Source: Spirogloea muscicola (Eukaryota > Streptophyta > Zygnematophyceae > Spirogloeales > Spirogloeaceae). Taken from it: a stretch of 37,515 nucleotides of DNA. This document shows, one piece after another, positions 1 to 23,806 of this stretch. The stretch spans positions 209,015-246,529 of the forward strand of contig WELB01000113.1 in NCBI GenBank assembly GCA_009602725.1. Direction: 5' to 3'. The notes under the pieces were generated by a model. The model did not search any database. It saw only the letters and a list, made by a program, of their open reading frames with translations, and had not been told where the DNA came from. Positions within the stretch are counted from its first letter, which is position 1. Each line of letters starts with the position of its first letter. The position numbers were made by a program, and so were the translations under genes.

Positions 1-161
1 ACAGCCCCCCCACACCCCTCTCCCTACAGCCCTCTCTTGCCATTTTGTCGGTGGGGCTCTCCTTTTTTGGCAGGCTATCTGGAGTTTGGCAATGTGTGCG
101 TCTAACTACCTCATTCAGTATGCTATCTATGATGCTGACGACTTTGTCGTTCATTTGGCAG

Positions 162-1415
162 AGGCTGGAGGTTGCTTGGAGTAGGCGCTTTCGGAATGTT
201 GTTGAGGGTGAGGGCCAGACCTTCTACTGGATGGACGTCAGCAGGGCGCTGCACTGCCAAGACCTGGGAGAGGTGAATACAGAACAAGCCGCATTCTTTG
301 GTCTCAAATGAGGGGCCCATACTTTGAGCTGGCAGTGCCTGCAGCAATTAGCATCTGTCATGCCTCAGTGGGCACTCAGCAGGCTTCCATGACAATAAGC
401 TCACAGCTCTACAATCTGCTTTGCACCTCTGCCGGCAAATTGCTATCTCATGGGAAGAGTCCTCAAATATTGCCAGGGCTCATCTGGTTGTTCTCTAACG
501 AGCAGTTGCAGTGCCAGCGGGCTTAAGCTGCCCTTCACATGGCAAACCTGCCTCCACAGCACTAACTCCATAGTACTTACTATCTCCTTTGTGACCCTCA
601 TCAGGAGGAGGTCTGGGTAGCTTCTGATGAATACAGGCTTGCACTTGCCGACCCCCTAAAAGATGTCGCTGGCGGCATTGTGGAGTACTTCAACAGGGAG
701 CATTGGGAAGACATTCGACGCTTCTGCAGCGTCTACGCCGGGCTTGAAGATGCTGAGGTGAGCCTGTTTGCCTCACCTCCAGCCTTATGACTCGCCAAAG
801 TCGGCTCGTTAGCCTCCTCCGCTCTGAGATGTGCCCAGCTTTACCTGTATCAATGTGAACATTGTTGCACCTTTTAGTGACGAGAGCATCCGAGTCTTGC
901 CTCCGTTGCGGTACTTCCTCCCCATATAGCACTCATTACCTTCAAAAAACTCTCCAGGAACATATCACTTGGTAACTTTCGGACTGTTCACGCGTATATT
1001 TGCAGTAGGCTTATCGTGGAGTATTCTGGCAGTGTAGGCTATATCTGCTTCTCGTCCAAATTCGATGATGTTGCCTTGATTTGGTGTTTGCATAACAATG
1101 AGATGCACAGCACTTAATATCATCTACTCAAAACGGAGGCTTGCTGTCTCTGTGACAGCATCAATTTGCTGACCTTCATAAGGCGTATGGGTGCAGGTTG
1201 AGGAGGCCAGCATGACCTGGGTAGACCGTCTGGGCATCGACATGCAGGTGCTGCTTCGTGACAGTCAGAAGATCCAGGAGGTGCGGGTTCCCTTCATGCG
1301 AGAGGTGACTGACAACAGAGATGCCCGCTCAGTGCTTACTATGATGGCGCAGCTGGCGTGGGAGAAAGAGCGCCAATACCTACCAAATTCTGCCCAGCTT
1401 TTAGGGGCTAGGTGA
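162..1415 (+). CDS. Unrecognised gene, 3' part (at least three exons)
   Basis: I do not recognise the family. Three exons join in phase 0: 162-272 (after ...GGCAG, ending GAG|GTGAAT), 605-757 (after CATCAG, ending GAG|GTGAGC) and one starting at 1197 (after GTGCAG). The third either ends at GAG|GTGCGG (1280) or runs on to the stop at 1415. Readable peptide segments are QTFYWMDVSRALHCQD, VEYFNREHWEDIRRFCSVYA and ASMTWVDRLGIDMQ. They are acidic and amphipathic, with no signal peptide or membrane segment. The 5' end lies outside the window, and exons 5' of 162 were not found. The splice signals and the protein-like composition argue that it is real. The exact 3' end and the function are unknown. 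Confidence 0.45.
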
Positions 1416-2159
1416 AATGCAGTTGTGATTGACAAGGTTGGCTGCAAGAGGAATTGGCTTCTCTTCTGTGTGGACATTAGCACCAGGTGGTGGTGCATAT
1501 ATGCTGGAGTTTTCACATTCTTTTGAAGTAATGGTGATCATGGTGGTTCAGGATGTGAGGTAGTAATTCTTACCTCACCTCCTTTACGATGATATTGGGA
1601 TGTCAGACTGAACACCAAAGTCATAAATACTCATGAACCTTGCCTACTGACTCAGGCGCTTGGACTCCACTTGCCAAGTAGTATAACAGCTGGTTGCACC
1701 TATGTCTCCTACCCTCAATATGTGTCAGTAGTAACAACCGGGAAAAATGGGCTGCAAGTCGATGGTTGAGCACTGGTACCCTAACACGGCCTTCTAGCAC
1801 TTTACTTAGCGTCATACTGTCACTGCCACTCAGAGCCATACTCGTGGCAACATACCTCCTTGTGTAGGAGACAGACGAGCAGCGCCTAGCATGGCCACAA
1901 GACTGCAGTGGACTTGACAGAGCACCCTATGACAGAAGTCAGCTGTGAAGGGCTGCAGTCTTTGGGTTTAGTCGTCGCTGTTGATTGTCCTGGAGTTGCG
2001 CCTTCATTGGCCTGGAATGGGTCTTCAATGACACAGCCAATCTAATTTGAAATTCTGCCAGCAGCTAGGCTTCTTCTCAATCTCGACGCGCTGCAAGCGG
2101 CAAGCTTTTGCGCAACCAACCCAGTCACCACGTTACCAGGAGGCTGGAAGGCTCGATTT
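1416..2159. other. Intergenic stretch, nothing recognised
   Basis: I see no exon with convincing splice borders, no RNA gene and no repeat here. It may hold the 3' untranslated region of the preceding gene. Confidence 0.4.
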
Positions 2160-2450
2160 GAAGAAAGTGCTCGCCCATTGAGAATAGGGGCTGGAACAAC
2201 CAGCCCGAAAAAGAATGAACAGAGTACGAGAAGGGGGCCAGGGGAAGCGCTAAGTAACAGAAACAAAGCTGCTACGAGACACTCAGTGACCCCTGCTAAG
2301 CAGCCGCAGATCAGAGATGCTGGGCTCCTGGAAGTGGGTCCCCTGGCCAGAGCCAGAGGCAGCAGCGAGGGCTCTGCCGGCACGAAGGTGCAGCGCCCGG
2401 GCCATGGACCTCTGCAGCGAGACGGCCAGGCGCATTCGATACACTTGCGC
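2160..2450. repeat. 291-bp dispersed duplicate (partner at 33741-34031)
   Basis: By eye this block matches 33741-34031 at every base except one (g at 2288, a at 33869). It starts with the palindromic unit of the local repeat family (GGGGCTGG..CCAGCCC followed by AAAAAGAATG). Just after it, 2453-2490 resembles the family's terminal segment (TTTGGCCTCCCTTTCA, then CGCGCCTCTC). It ends about 400 bp upstream of the ABC transporter start codon. The minus strand can be read as protein, but that frame is interrupted relative to the longer copy at 33741. Confidence 0.85.
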
Positions 2451-2853
2451 ATCGATTTGGCCTCCCTTTCACCGCGCCTCTCGTCGCCCGCTCTCGTCCA
2501 ACCACTGTACTGTCGTCGCCGGTCCGCTTCGTTCCCACACGGCGCCCGACAACGTCTGACGGCAGCCGCCGACGGTGACGCCATCGCCCGAACGTCAGTG
2601 GCCCCGCCCTGCTCCCACGCCCAGGCCATTCTTGATCAGGCGTGTTTCTGACGACGTAGTCGCCGAAAGCAACCAGGCCCCGCTCTGCGCCTCCGCTGCG
2701 CGCGCTGCGGCCGACGGCGCACGGCTCGGGCCGCCGCGGCATGGCTGCCCGTCGGCGCCGCCCTGCCATGGCCGCCGTCCTGCGGCTCAGGCTGCGGTGA
2801 GACTTGTCGCCTGCTCGGCCTTCTCAGTGGCGCTGCAACCACAGGCGGCCCGG

Positions 2854-11530
<8,677 letters not shown>

Positions 11531-11989
11531 CCTGCTGTGGGTTTGGGGTTGCTTGAGCAACTCTCTTCTGCCTTACAAGTCTGCGCCTCCTGTTGCTGTG
11601 ATATCAATTACCTCTGCAACGTATTCATTTGCAGCAAGAGCTTTATGATATAAGTTGACGCATGATTGATGGCAGTCGAAATTGCATGTTGGCGGTAGTC
11701 CTAGTCAGCCCTGTGGACTCTAAGATACAGGACTACGAGAGAGATGGAACATACATACGAGGGGATAGATGCCGAGGAAATCTCCTGCACAGGTTGACTG
11801 TCTTTGGCATATGGCAGCTACATGATGACCTTAGCAACATCTTAATTTCTTGATTTTACACAAACTTGCACCACATTATAATTGAGAGTAAGGTTCAGTG
11901 CTGATAGGTGTTCTGGTAAGTTGCTTGCATACGACTTCAGTCGTTGTGCCACTTGAGGGCCTTGCTACTTGATGTGCATCTAGGTTGCC
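11531..11989. other. Intergenic, likely transporter 3' UTR
   Basis: No convincing coding exon, repeat or RNA gene is visible. The first part probably belongs to the transporter transcript. Confidence 0.4.
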
Positions 11990-12444
11990 ATGGACGTATG
12001 GTTGAAGAAAAGGCCATCAAGTTTGTCAAGCAATGAGCTGCAGGCTGCTAGGGCCCTCCAGAAGAAGGAAGTGAATCTGATGCAGGTGGCCTCAGTGCGA
12101 GTGGCTGCGAAGTGGAAAGTCATCACTGTAGAAGCATGTTTTCGGGCTCTGCTGCTACACGACCTTCCATGCAGGCAGTGAACCTACTGCACTATGCGCA
12201 TTGGGGCTCCTTCCTCGAGCAGAGGGAACAAAGGGACAATTTCGTGTATTTGAAACAAATGAAGGCCAAATCGCCAATTGCAAAGGCAAGAATATCCGAC
12301 GACCTACAGAACCTTCGTCGAGCAGAGGGCTGTGAGAGAGCAGCAGGTCAGACTTATTTGACACCCGATCAAGTCCCCTTGGACATGAAAGCAAGGGAGC
12401 AGAGTTGTCTGCGAGATACAGCTAAAGTAAGGCAATGGCTGTGA
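11990..12444 (+). CDS. Possible small two-exon gene, unrecognised
   Basis: This is a weak model. The ATG at 11990 opens a Lys/Arg-rich exon (MDVWLKKRPSSLSSNELQ...) to CAG|GTGGCC at 12085. It joins in phase 0 to an exon at 12175 (after CCATGCAG) that encodes a charged, helical-looking sequence (FLEQREQRDNFVYLKQMKAK...) up to the stop at 12442-12444. The total would be about 121 aa. The end runs into the first unit of the local repeat family at 12432, so the 3' part may be repeat-derived. No function can be proposed. Confidence 0.3.
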
Positions 12445-12689
12445 GAGGTCAGCCCAATCAACAATGCTCGAAAGGACAGGCGCAAAGAAGAAGAAAGTAC
12501 TCCCCAACAAAGTAGCTGCTATAACCAGGCTCCCATAACGAGCTGTCATTGTGGGCTGGCTACTCACAGTCACGAGAGAAACTGACGCTCCAGAAAGCGC
12601 CACCCCCTTGGAGCGGTGGGTCTCGCCTGCTCCTGGATGTTGCACTCAGTGACGCATTCAAAGCTGGAGCACCCACATCGACTGTGCCT

Positions 12690-15010
12690 GGCTGGGCTCC
12701 GCAACTAGGAGAGGCATTACAAAAAACCATCCTCGAGGATACGACTTATATTCATATTCATGCGCTATGGATTACTGGCGGCTACGATAAGTGTGGTCCT
12801 CCATCGTCCAGCATCTGACCCAGCTGGTTGACGTGCGTCGTTGCAGTCGGGGGAGCAGCTTGGGCACACTAGAATGAGCAGACATGTGTTGCATCTTACA
12901 GAATGCGACTTTTGCTGAGTCTGCAATGCTCCCAAGCCCTGCCTTCTTTCATCAGCGTGCTGGGGGCTCTGTAAGTCAGGCCAGTGGCTTCCGAGGCCGT
13001 GCTCCCTAAGATAGCCTGTCGAAGTTCTATGCGCTCACTTGTAAGTACTGACGTCACCCGTCAGCCTGCAGTCACACTGTTACCTTAGCCCCCCTCAGCG
13101 TAGGCCTTACTTTCATGTAGGCCCAACATATTGCACTATCTTTTGCCTGAACGGTGTGTTGGCTTGATGTGGCAGTTTCCTTCCATTTCGTACGCACTGC
13201 GCGCCTTCTCTCCCAAGAGAAGTAGCACTTCCAGAGTGGGGTGAGGGTTGTGAAAAGAAAGTTGCCCGCCCATAGAGAAGAGGGGCTGGCAAAGCCAACC
13301 CAATAAGAATGGACAATGTTCAAAGCCAAAGAAAGAAGTGCCGAAAAAGGACTACACTACAAAGTGCAAGACGGTGCAGAGGGAGATGCAGATGGATGCT
13401 CAGCATCCACGTGTGAGCAACAGCAGTTCAGAGTAACTCGGAGCAGGAAAAGCGGCACTCTGCCGAAACCCAGAAGCAGCAGCCATAGCACGGCCAGCGC
13501 AAAAAGGAAAGACTGAAAGGCTGTGAAATGCCAGCCCGGAAGGACAAGGTCCGAAGAAGCCGGAAAGCAAGAGAGCGGTGGCTGTGCAGGCCACAGCCCA
13601 GAAGACGGGACAAGGCCTGCGAAAGAGCCCAGCAGGGGAGGACTTTTGGAAAGAAGAAGGTCGTCATGCAAAAGAAGGGTATGAGCTCTTCCAAAGTGTT
13701 TATGTTTTGACCCGTGGTTATTGAGCGGGTCAATCTGCTGTAGGTTATGTAGATTTTTAGATGTGCTTGCCTTTGTACCTGGCCATTTGGCCTACATTTC
13801 TTTCTAATACACGATCTCTTCCAAAGAAGGGCGATGCAGAAGGCCAGCCAGAACGAACAAGATGGTCCAAAGTGAAAAAGACAAGTGCTTTCAAGTACAA
13901 AGATGGTTGTGAGAGGCCAGCGCAGAAGAACAGGTAGCTCTTCCTTCTTTCTTCTTTGCTAAGAAAGGCGATGGCTGAAGCGGCCAACCCAGAAGAGATT
14001 GAAAGATTCTTCCAGTACAGGGCGATGTCTATGATTGACCAGCCCAGTCAAAGAAATGGACAAATTTTGAGGGGGGACCAGAAAAGCACACAGCGGCTAA
14101 AGTGGGCACTAGGTGCTCAATACTCCCTGTTGAGCAGAGCCCAAAAGCCATCGACAAGGAAAAGCAGCTCCTGTAAAGGGGGTGATGAGTCCACAAAGAG
14201 CTGTTCAAATGTCAGGGCTGTGAGAAACAGCCGCATGCCGAGTGACCTGGGCAAGCGACCCGGCAGCGTTGAAGCAGGGCAGCTCCGCTTGCTGATGACC
14301 CGGCCGCCGATCGATGGCCTGCCGGGCAAACTTGCCCGAAGCAGTCCAAACCAGTTCATTCTTTTTCCTGGGCTGGCCGATCACAAGTCGGTCTGACTAG
14401 CAGTGGCTGAGGGGCCGCCAGGCAGGGAGTCAGGACGTGGACAGCAGGCGGAGCAGGAGTTGGAGCTGCGGTTGCCTGAACGAGGGGCGGCCATGGGGCG
14501 GCGAGCCACGTCATTAGAGCGCGAGGCGGGCCGGTGGGCCGCCTGGGAGCAGCTTCGGCGCGGTGCGCTTGGCAAGGGAAGAGCTCGCTTGGAAAGGGAG
14601 AAGGCGCGCGGTGCGGAATTTCATGAAAGGGAGGCCCATTCGCTTCTCTCATTCAAGCCAACACATTGTTCAGGCATAAGCTAGTGCAGAACCAATAGGG
14701 CCACATAGAAGGAAGCCCTATGCTTAAGTGGCTAAGGTGACAGCAGTGGAAACGAAAGGAGCCGGATCAAGCCAGCGCCATGCTCCATGCAAAAGCCACA
14801 ACAACAAGGAACGGGGCTAAACAGAGTGAAGCTCTGTGCTGACGAGAGTACTGCGTCTTGCTGTCATGGCGAGGGTTGTGGTGATTGTCGTTATGGTAAC
14901 GATGTGAACGGCGGTTGAAGGGGGGGACTTAGTGGTAACCACGAGTGAGCACACGGATCTGAGCCGGAAAGAAGACGGCGGCTCTTACCACTGCATGCTC
15001 GCCCACTTCT
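12690..15010. repeat. Composite repeat element A with long inverted ends
   Basis: The left end (about 12700-13230) and right end (about 14590-14970) are inverted, diverged copies of one segment. The right end reads GAAGGCGCGCGGTGCG, then TTCAAGCCAACACATTGTTC, then GGCTAAGGTGACA and GTGAGCACACGGATCTGA. The left end holds the complements in reverse order (GTGCGCTC-like, TCACC/TTAGCC, TGCCTGAACGGTGTGTTGGC, CTGCGCGCCTTCTCTC). Between them, 13260-14060 holds a degenerate array of the palindromic unit. The left end also aligns with 32150-32620. No transposase-like reading frame is visible, so this looks like a non-autonomous mobile element or its debris. Boundaries are approximate. Confidence 0.65.
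13260..14060 (+). repeat. Array of degenerate hairpin-forming units
   Basis: Units follow the loose pattern GGCGATGGCTGTGAAAGG, CCAGCCCA, then AAGAATGGACAAGGTCC. They are seen near 13278, 13516, 13576, 13828, 13900, 13966 and 14020. GGCTGGC...GCCAGCC (clear in GGGCTGGCAAAGCCAACCC) can fold as a hairpin. The same unit recurs at about 2185, 12432, 31790-31920, 33134, 33180, 33298, 33765 and 34394, and inverted near 19340. Confidence 0.65.
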
Positions 15011-15149
15011 ATTTAATCGCATTCAGCAATCGGCAAATGAGGACCTTAAGTGAGGGATCTGCCTAAGAGCCACTCGTGGGAGCGTCCCGGAGGCTGGGAG
15101 CGGGGACGTGGCAGCGCAGAGCTCTCCCACGGCAGACCCTCCGGCAGCC

Positions 15150-16168
<1,019 letters not shown>

Positions 16169-16511
16169 TTACCCTGAAAAGGCTTCATCGCAAGTTCGAG
16201 GAATGTCTCTGTATAGGTCGAGTGGGACAAAGCAGGGGAGCTTTCTCTTTGTATCCCTTGCTTAATACCAGTGCGGGAGACTGGCAAAATTGTCTTTCAG
16301 CTCAAGATCCTGTCACAGACTTAGCTGTCCATGCAGTGCATCATTCGGACTTTTTCACCAACTTGCAAGTCGAAGTGCCAGTAGCCCACGATCAGTTTCA
16401 AATTACTGCTTTGCAATATGGAAATTCTAAAAATTTGGCCCCATTAAACAGGGAAAATTGTGTATGGCAGTACCTCAACCAAGCAACAAAGTGGAGGAAC
16501 CCTTGCGATTG

Positions 16512-18963
<2,452 letters not shown>

Positions 18964-19234
18964 GACCACTGCCCCGAGCACAGCGCCGGCCCCGCCGCCG
19001 CCTCCGCCGCCGGTGCGGCTGGCGGGATCCGGGGGGAGGGTGTGGGTTTGGGAATCGGTTTTGGGGGACTTCGCTTGCGAGAGAGCGTGTGTTTGGAGTC
19101 ATGGGGCGTGTACATATGATGGAGCGTACAGTAATGGAGCTTGTATATACAATATGGAGCGTGTATGGACATCCTATCAAGTACTGAAGGTAAGTACACC
19201 AACAGATATGCACCACCTGCTTCTGAGCTGACCC

Positions 19235-19600
19235 GCTCAGGAGTGAAGGCGAGAGAAGGCGCGCGGGGCGCATGAATTGAAAGGGAGGCCAATTCAAGCC
19301 AATACAGGCGAGACAGGAGGTGGCGCCGCATTCCCACCTTGTCCATTCCTTTGGGCTGGCCTTTCCCAGCCACCAGTCAATCTGGCCGCGCTTTCACTGG
19401 GAGCCCGACGACAGCGCAGTGGATTGAGCCAGTTCGACGACTGCAGCATTGAACTGAAAGCTTGTCTAAAAGGGGGCGATGGCTGTAAGAAATGGGGGGC
19501 TCTTAACAGCTGGGCGAGGGCTGTGAAAAGCAGCCACTAAATACGACAAAGGTTCCAAACGGGCCAGGAATCGCAAAACCACACATCTACGCAAAGTGGC
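19235..19600. repeat. Fragment of the dispersed repeat family
   Basis: It starts with GAGAGAAGGCGCGCGGGGCG, then AAAGGGAGGCCAATTCAAGC, which is the terminal segment in the orientation seen at 14590 and 33360. The palindromic unit follows in opposite orientation (CCTTGTCCATTCCTTTGGGC at 19338-19357). A unit at about 19500-19590 then resembles 31905-31980 (CTACGCAAA..GGCT). Confidence 0.65.
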
Positions 19601-20218
19601 TGCAATGACTGGGTGCTCAAGAATCCCTAGTCAGCAGCCGCAAGCCGCTGAAGGAGGTCTCGCAACCCAATCTCAAACGCCCCGTGAATACCATCTGCCA
19701 GTGCAACGATTTCGTCATAGGCAGAGTGGTCTGCATTCTGCGCTACTTGCCACCCGCAGCCCTGCTGCTCACGCGCCCCTCTTCCTCCACCGATTCGGAT
19801 GAGTATTGTAGAGTCTATGTAGGGTCGGCAGCCGGTTCAGGAGCCTGACAATTTGCTGGGCCGTCGATTTGGCCGCTCGCACAGACCTTCTGTCCGCACC
19901 ACGCTACCTCTTGTGGGCACACAGCAGGTGCAGGCCATGGGGACAGGCCGTGACAGGCAGCCTTGTGCTTGCAGACGCAGCCGAGTGCCACCACGCTACC
20001 AGAGGCCACAGGTCATGGAGCTCGGGGCCAGTCAAGATCCCTCTCTCCGAAAATTGTTAAGCTAAAGTGAAAGAGAGTAGCAGAAGCAAGGCGAGCTTCC
20101 CTGCCAGCCTCAGCAGGTCAGCGCCCATCTTGCAAGAAGCTCTGCCTTGCGCTCTAGGTCTGACATCTATAGCAATGTTGCAGTTGACTGCTGCCCTGCT
20201 TAAACAACTTGGTGTCCT
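19600..20218. other. Intergenic, no gene recognised
   Basis: It contains the 3' flank of the L3 gene on its right. No exon with good borders is seen. Some of it may be further decayed repeat. Confidence 0.35.
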
Positions 20219-21550
20219 CTAACTCTTGGGGATGTTCTTGCCAACAATCTTGGCAGGTGTTATCCGCAGGAGGTTCCCGGCCTTGCCTGGAACTGCCCCC
20301 CGAACAAGCATTGTATGCAGCTCCTCGTCAATCTTGATGACCTCCAGTTTTCGAATCTTCGTTCGTGTCCCTCCCAACCTGGAAATGAATCAGTATTGCT
20401 CAAGCTTAGTTGTCTAGCTGCCAGATACAAGATGCGTCAATCCATGCATAAAATGATGACTTTGTCCCGGATCATCTTGAATAAGATCCTACAATCATAC
20501 CTGCCAGGCATCTTTTTCCCCGGGTAAACACGACCAGGTGTAGTTCCTGGTCCAATTGATCCGAGCTGCCGATGACTCTTCGACCCGTGAGTCATGGGCC
20601 CACGCGCAAAGTTGTGCCTCTTGATGCCACCTGCACCAATAGCCACCATGGGAAGTCACGAAAAGAATCTGCTTGCTTCTTGTCACAGACAAGGCATTCC
20701 CTAGCCTCTGTGGAACTTGAGGCAATTGTTGCTCGCAGGATACAAACGTGGGGCTGGAAGACGACCAAGCCAACTCGGTGCCCAGCTTTCAAGCATGTAG
20801 ATGACAACAATCTCATGTTGACGGCCTCAATGACATACCCGCAAAACCATGCCCAATGGACTTGCCGGCGACATCGACCAGGTCACCCTCCTTGAATAGC
20901 CCTGAGAGGCCAAGCGCCTGAGCGGGAGCGTAGCCCTCCGTGGACACCACGCGGAATTCCTGCAGGTGCCTCATGGCGATGGAGCCCGTCTTCTTGAGGT
21001 GCCCGAGCTCGGGCTTTGTCAGCTTGCTTTCCCTCAGCCGCTGGTAGCCAACCTGTGGAGTCATGCAGGCAAGTAGCACTGCAACGTCAGCGAGACTCGA
21101 GCTCATGCATGCAGACCTCGACACCTGTTTACGTCCATACTTGCTTCGAAGGAGCGGACGCAGGACATGTGAGGCACTCCGGCAGGGTCGCGGCTTGACA
21201 CCGTGAGGGCCGGATAGGGGGCCCAATGTGGCGGTGTCGAGCGGACCTGCACGGCGCTGTAGCCGTCCGTCTCGGGCGTCTTGACCTGCGTCACGATGTT
21301 GCCCTCGTGGAAGCCGACGACGGTGACGGGCACGGCCTTGCCGTCTGCGGAGAACCAGGTCATCATGCCGACCTTGGTGCCCATCACGCCCACGCCGGCC
21401 TCCACGGCGCCCATGGTGGCCACGCCGCGCGACGGCCCGCCGCCGCCGCCGCCAGCCGCCTCCATGCTCCGCGCGCAGGCTGCGCGGAAGCAGTCACGGC
21501 GGCGGCGCTCCGTCGACGGCAGGCGGCCGGCGATCCCGAGGCCCTCGAAG
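20219..21550 (-). CDS. Ribosomal protein uL3 (L3), bacterial type, probably plastid
   Basis: A large-subunit protein near the peptidyl-transferase centre. Exons are 21465(or upstream)-21247, 21052-20839, 20630-20501 and 20378-20219, all phase-consistent. Motifs are [83 protein letters not shown] and the tail [15 protein letters not shown]. This is the eubacterial/plastid form, not the cytosolic one. The ATG at 21465 leaves only about 24 residues before the mature start. The frame stays open upstream with Arg/Ser/Ala-rich sequence ([17 protein letters not shown]) like a transit peptide, up to an N at 21556. No in-frame ATG is visible beyond it, so the true start is probably hidden by the N. 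The gene is divergent from the PNPOx-family gene. Confidence 0.92.
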
Positions 21551-21816
21551 CGCGCNGGCGGGACGCGGGGAGCAGGGTTTGGGGCGCCCTGACCGGGGAG
21601 CCCAACGCGGTGGCCCGTCGGCGACCCAACGACCAGGCGGCGCCTTCTCGCCTTCCGGCCTGACGGCAGCGCCCCCCCGCTTCGTTTAAAACCCCCCCCT
21701 CCTTAAACCCCACGCTCTCCGCGAGCGGCGGCGAGCTCCGCGCCGGCTTTCGCGGCGCCCACTGCGCCGCCGCGGGCTCCGGGGGCTGTGGGTCCTCCGC
21801 CGCGGGGGCGCGGCGC
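21466..21816. promoter_or_regulatory. Shared GC-rich upstream region of the L3 and PNPOx genes
   Basis: About 350 bp separate the two divergent genes, including the uncertain 5' end of the L3 coding region and the N at 21556. C-runs (CCCCCCC near 21670 and 21692) are present. I see no TATA box. A bidirectional promoter is inferred from gene order only. Confidence 0.4.
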
Positions 21817-23806
21817 ATGAGACGGGCGGCCGCCATGGCTGCCGCCGCGGCCGTCGCGCCCTGGCAGGCGCTGCTGAACGAGGCGATGGAGGCCAATAGC
21901 GCCGTCAAGCACTCCAAGTACTCCCAGCTGGTGACGGCCTGCCCCCCCCCTCGGCGCTGCCTGTTCCAGACCACAGCCAGCTTCCCTCCTCTCATGATTT
22001 GATTGCGAGCTCAACGAGGCTAATAAGCATTACTGAGGTACTGCTCAGAAATCACGCTTTCTCATTGCAGTCTGGTGCGGCCTCTGTGAAGCGGGTGCCT
22101 GATCCGTGGCCTGCACTCTCAACAGGCCACTGTGAGACCTGATGGCAAGCCTGCCAACAGGACCGTCGTGTTCAGGTTTCTATCAATCATGCCTCTCTCT
22201 TGTGTCACGTGGAAATTCCAGGGGCCATATGAAAGTCAAGCGAGTGCGTTGCAGCTCAATATAATGCAATCCCTCTTTCAGAGCAGCAAAGAGTAGAGAT
22301 AGCTGACATGGATCTAATCACACGCAACCAAGGCAAGGACATACTAGCCTCGAGCTCAATTTAGCGCTCCGTGCTGCAACTGCAGAGGCTATGCGGACGG
22401 AAGCGAGAGACTACAATTTACAGTGGACATCCGCAGTCAGAAGGTACTCTTAAGCAGCAACAAAGAGGGGATGGATAACTGAGTGACTAGCAGCACCTTT
22501 TTGTGGTCACCCGTTGCTGGATATGGGCTGCTTGAGAGCTGTCTACACAACTCTGCACTGCAAAAGATGGTGATGCGCCTCTCTATTTTGTTCGCTTGTT
22601 CAGGTGGAGCTATCTCTGTCAGACAGTAGCATGTAGCGAGTCACTGGAAGCGGAAGTACTGCAATCACAGTAAAGTACCCGCTGTTTGCCTGAGTGGTGC
22701 AGGTTGAGGAAATCCAGGAGAATTGCTGGGGCGAGGTTTGCAACCAATCCTCTTCCCTCCCGACAAGAGCGTGCTCTCTTCGGCTGAAAGGAGCACTGGC
22801 ATCTAAGCAGACTGTTAAACGAGATTGTGCCCTATATACAGTGCGTTCATAGCAGCTTTATCGAGTGTTACAGATCAGAACCAGGACTCTTTTGATTGAC
22901 ATGCCCGTCTGAATGCGACACTGACACTTGCAAATACTTCAAAAACTGCACCGAGAAAGGGTCATGGGACAGTGATGTACAACCTTTTCCAATATGGGTA
23001 GGACGGTGGGGGCTACAACGCTATTGCCAGACAGGCTGACTTGATTACAAGTGGTTGCTTTCGTCTCAGCTATGTTGGTATTTCACTGAATCATGGGAGC
23101 AATTTCGATTGCTAGGACAACTGGAGCTTATTGGCCCGTCTCATCCAGACGCTGCAAAGCTGAACGTGGGCCCCCCTAATTTTCAGTAACTCCTGCCTTC
23201 CATGCCTCAAGCGGTTGTTCGCAGCGGTAGCAGCGGGCGCAGCTCGCGTGCTGCTCCTCTACTCACCCTCGCCTCACAGCATGGCAGCGGAGTGCTGAGA
23301 TACATGGATTGGCAGCTGTGTACTGCACATGTCAACTCATATTTCTGGCTTCCTTCTCTGTGCCTTGTTTATGTATGGAATTCCATGAAGTTGACAAGGA
23401 CACCACTTCATTTTGGCATACTGCAGTTAAGGGAGCAGGCTTGGAAGGAAAGCTCCTCCAAGTCCCTAGCTCAATTTGCAGGACCTCAACCGAAAGATCC
23501 AAGAGCAGACGACGATGCTTTTGTTAAGGAGATTGATTCGAGTACCAATCCTTTAGACACCTTTGGATTGCTGATGCTTCAACCAACTCAAGTAAGTACA
23601 GTGTCCTGCGATGCTCGCCGTGAGTACACCAAAGCATCGCACTTGCACACATAAGGCCTGGACCCTTTGCAATCTAGCTGTGTCTAATTCTCAACTTCCT
23701 GAACCCTTGGCAGGTTGACTACCTCCACTTGAAACAGAATCAAAGACGATTGTTCCAAAAGGAGGACATTGATGGTCAGTGGAGTCAACAAGATGTAAAT
23801 CCATGA
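21817..23806 (+). CDS. PNPOx-family FMN-binding protein (Alr4036 type), complete, seven exons
   Basis: Exons are 21817-21930, 22126-22175, 22386-22443, 22703-22735, 23070-23165, 23427-23591 and 23714-23806, giving about 202 aa with every junction in phase. Motifs match the pyridoxamine-5'-phosphate-oxidase-like split-barrel fold: WQALLNEAMEANSAVKHSKY, ATVRPDGKPANRTVVFRGY, LQFTVDIRSQK, CWYFTESWEQFRL, DTFGLLMLQPTQVDYLHL. It is related to the Alr4036 family known from cyanobacteria and plants, which probably binds FMN. Whether it oxidises pyridoxamine phosphate is not established. A second ATG at 21835 (MAAAAAVAPW) is an alternative start. There is no obvious long transit peptide, so plastid location is uncertain. 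It is convergent with the branching-enzyme gene, 374 bp apart. Confidence 0.9.

Noticed and set aside
2042-2629. 195-codon minus-strand frame
   Set aside because: It spans the junction of a repeat duplicate and unrelated flanks. Part of it recurs at 33695-34192, so it is repeat-derived rather than a gene.
21384-21995. 203-codon minus-strand frame overlapping the PNPOx first exon
   Set aside because: It is antisense to a well supported exon and out of frame with L3. High GC content explains the open frame.
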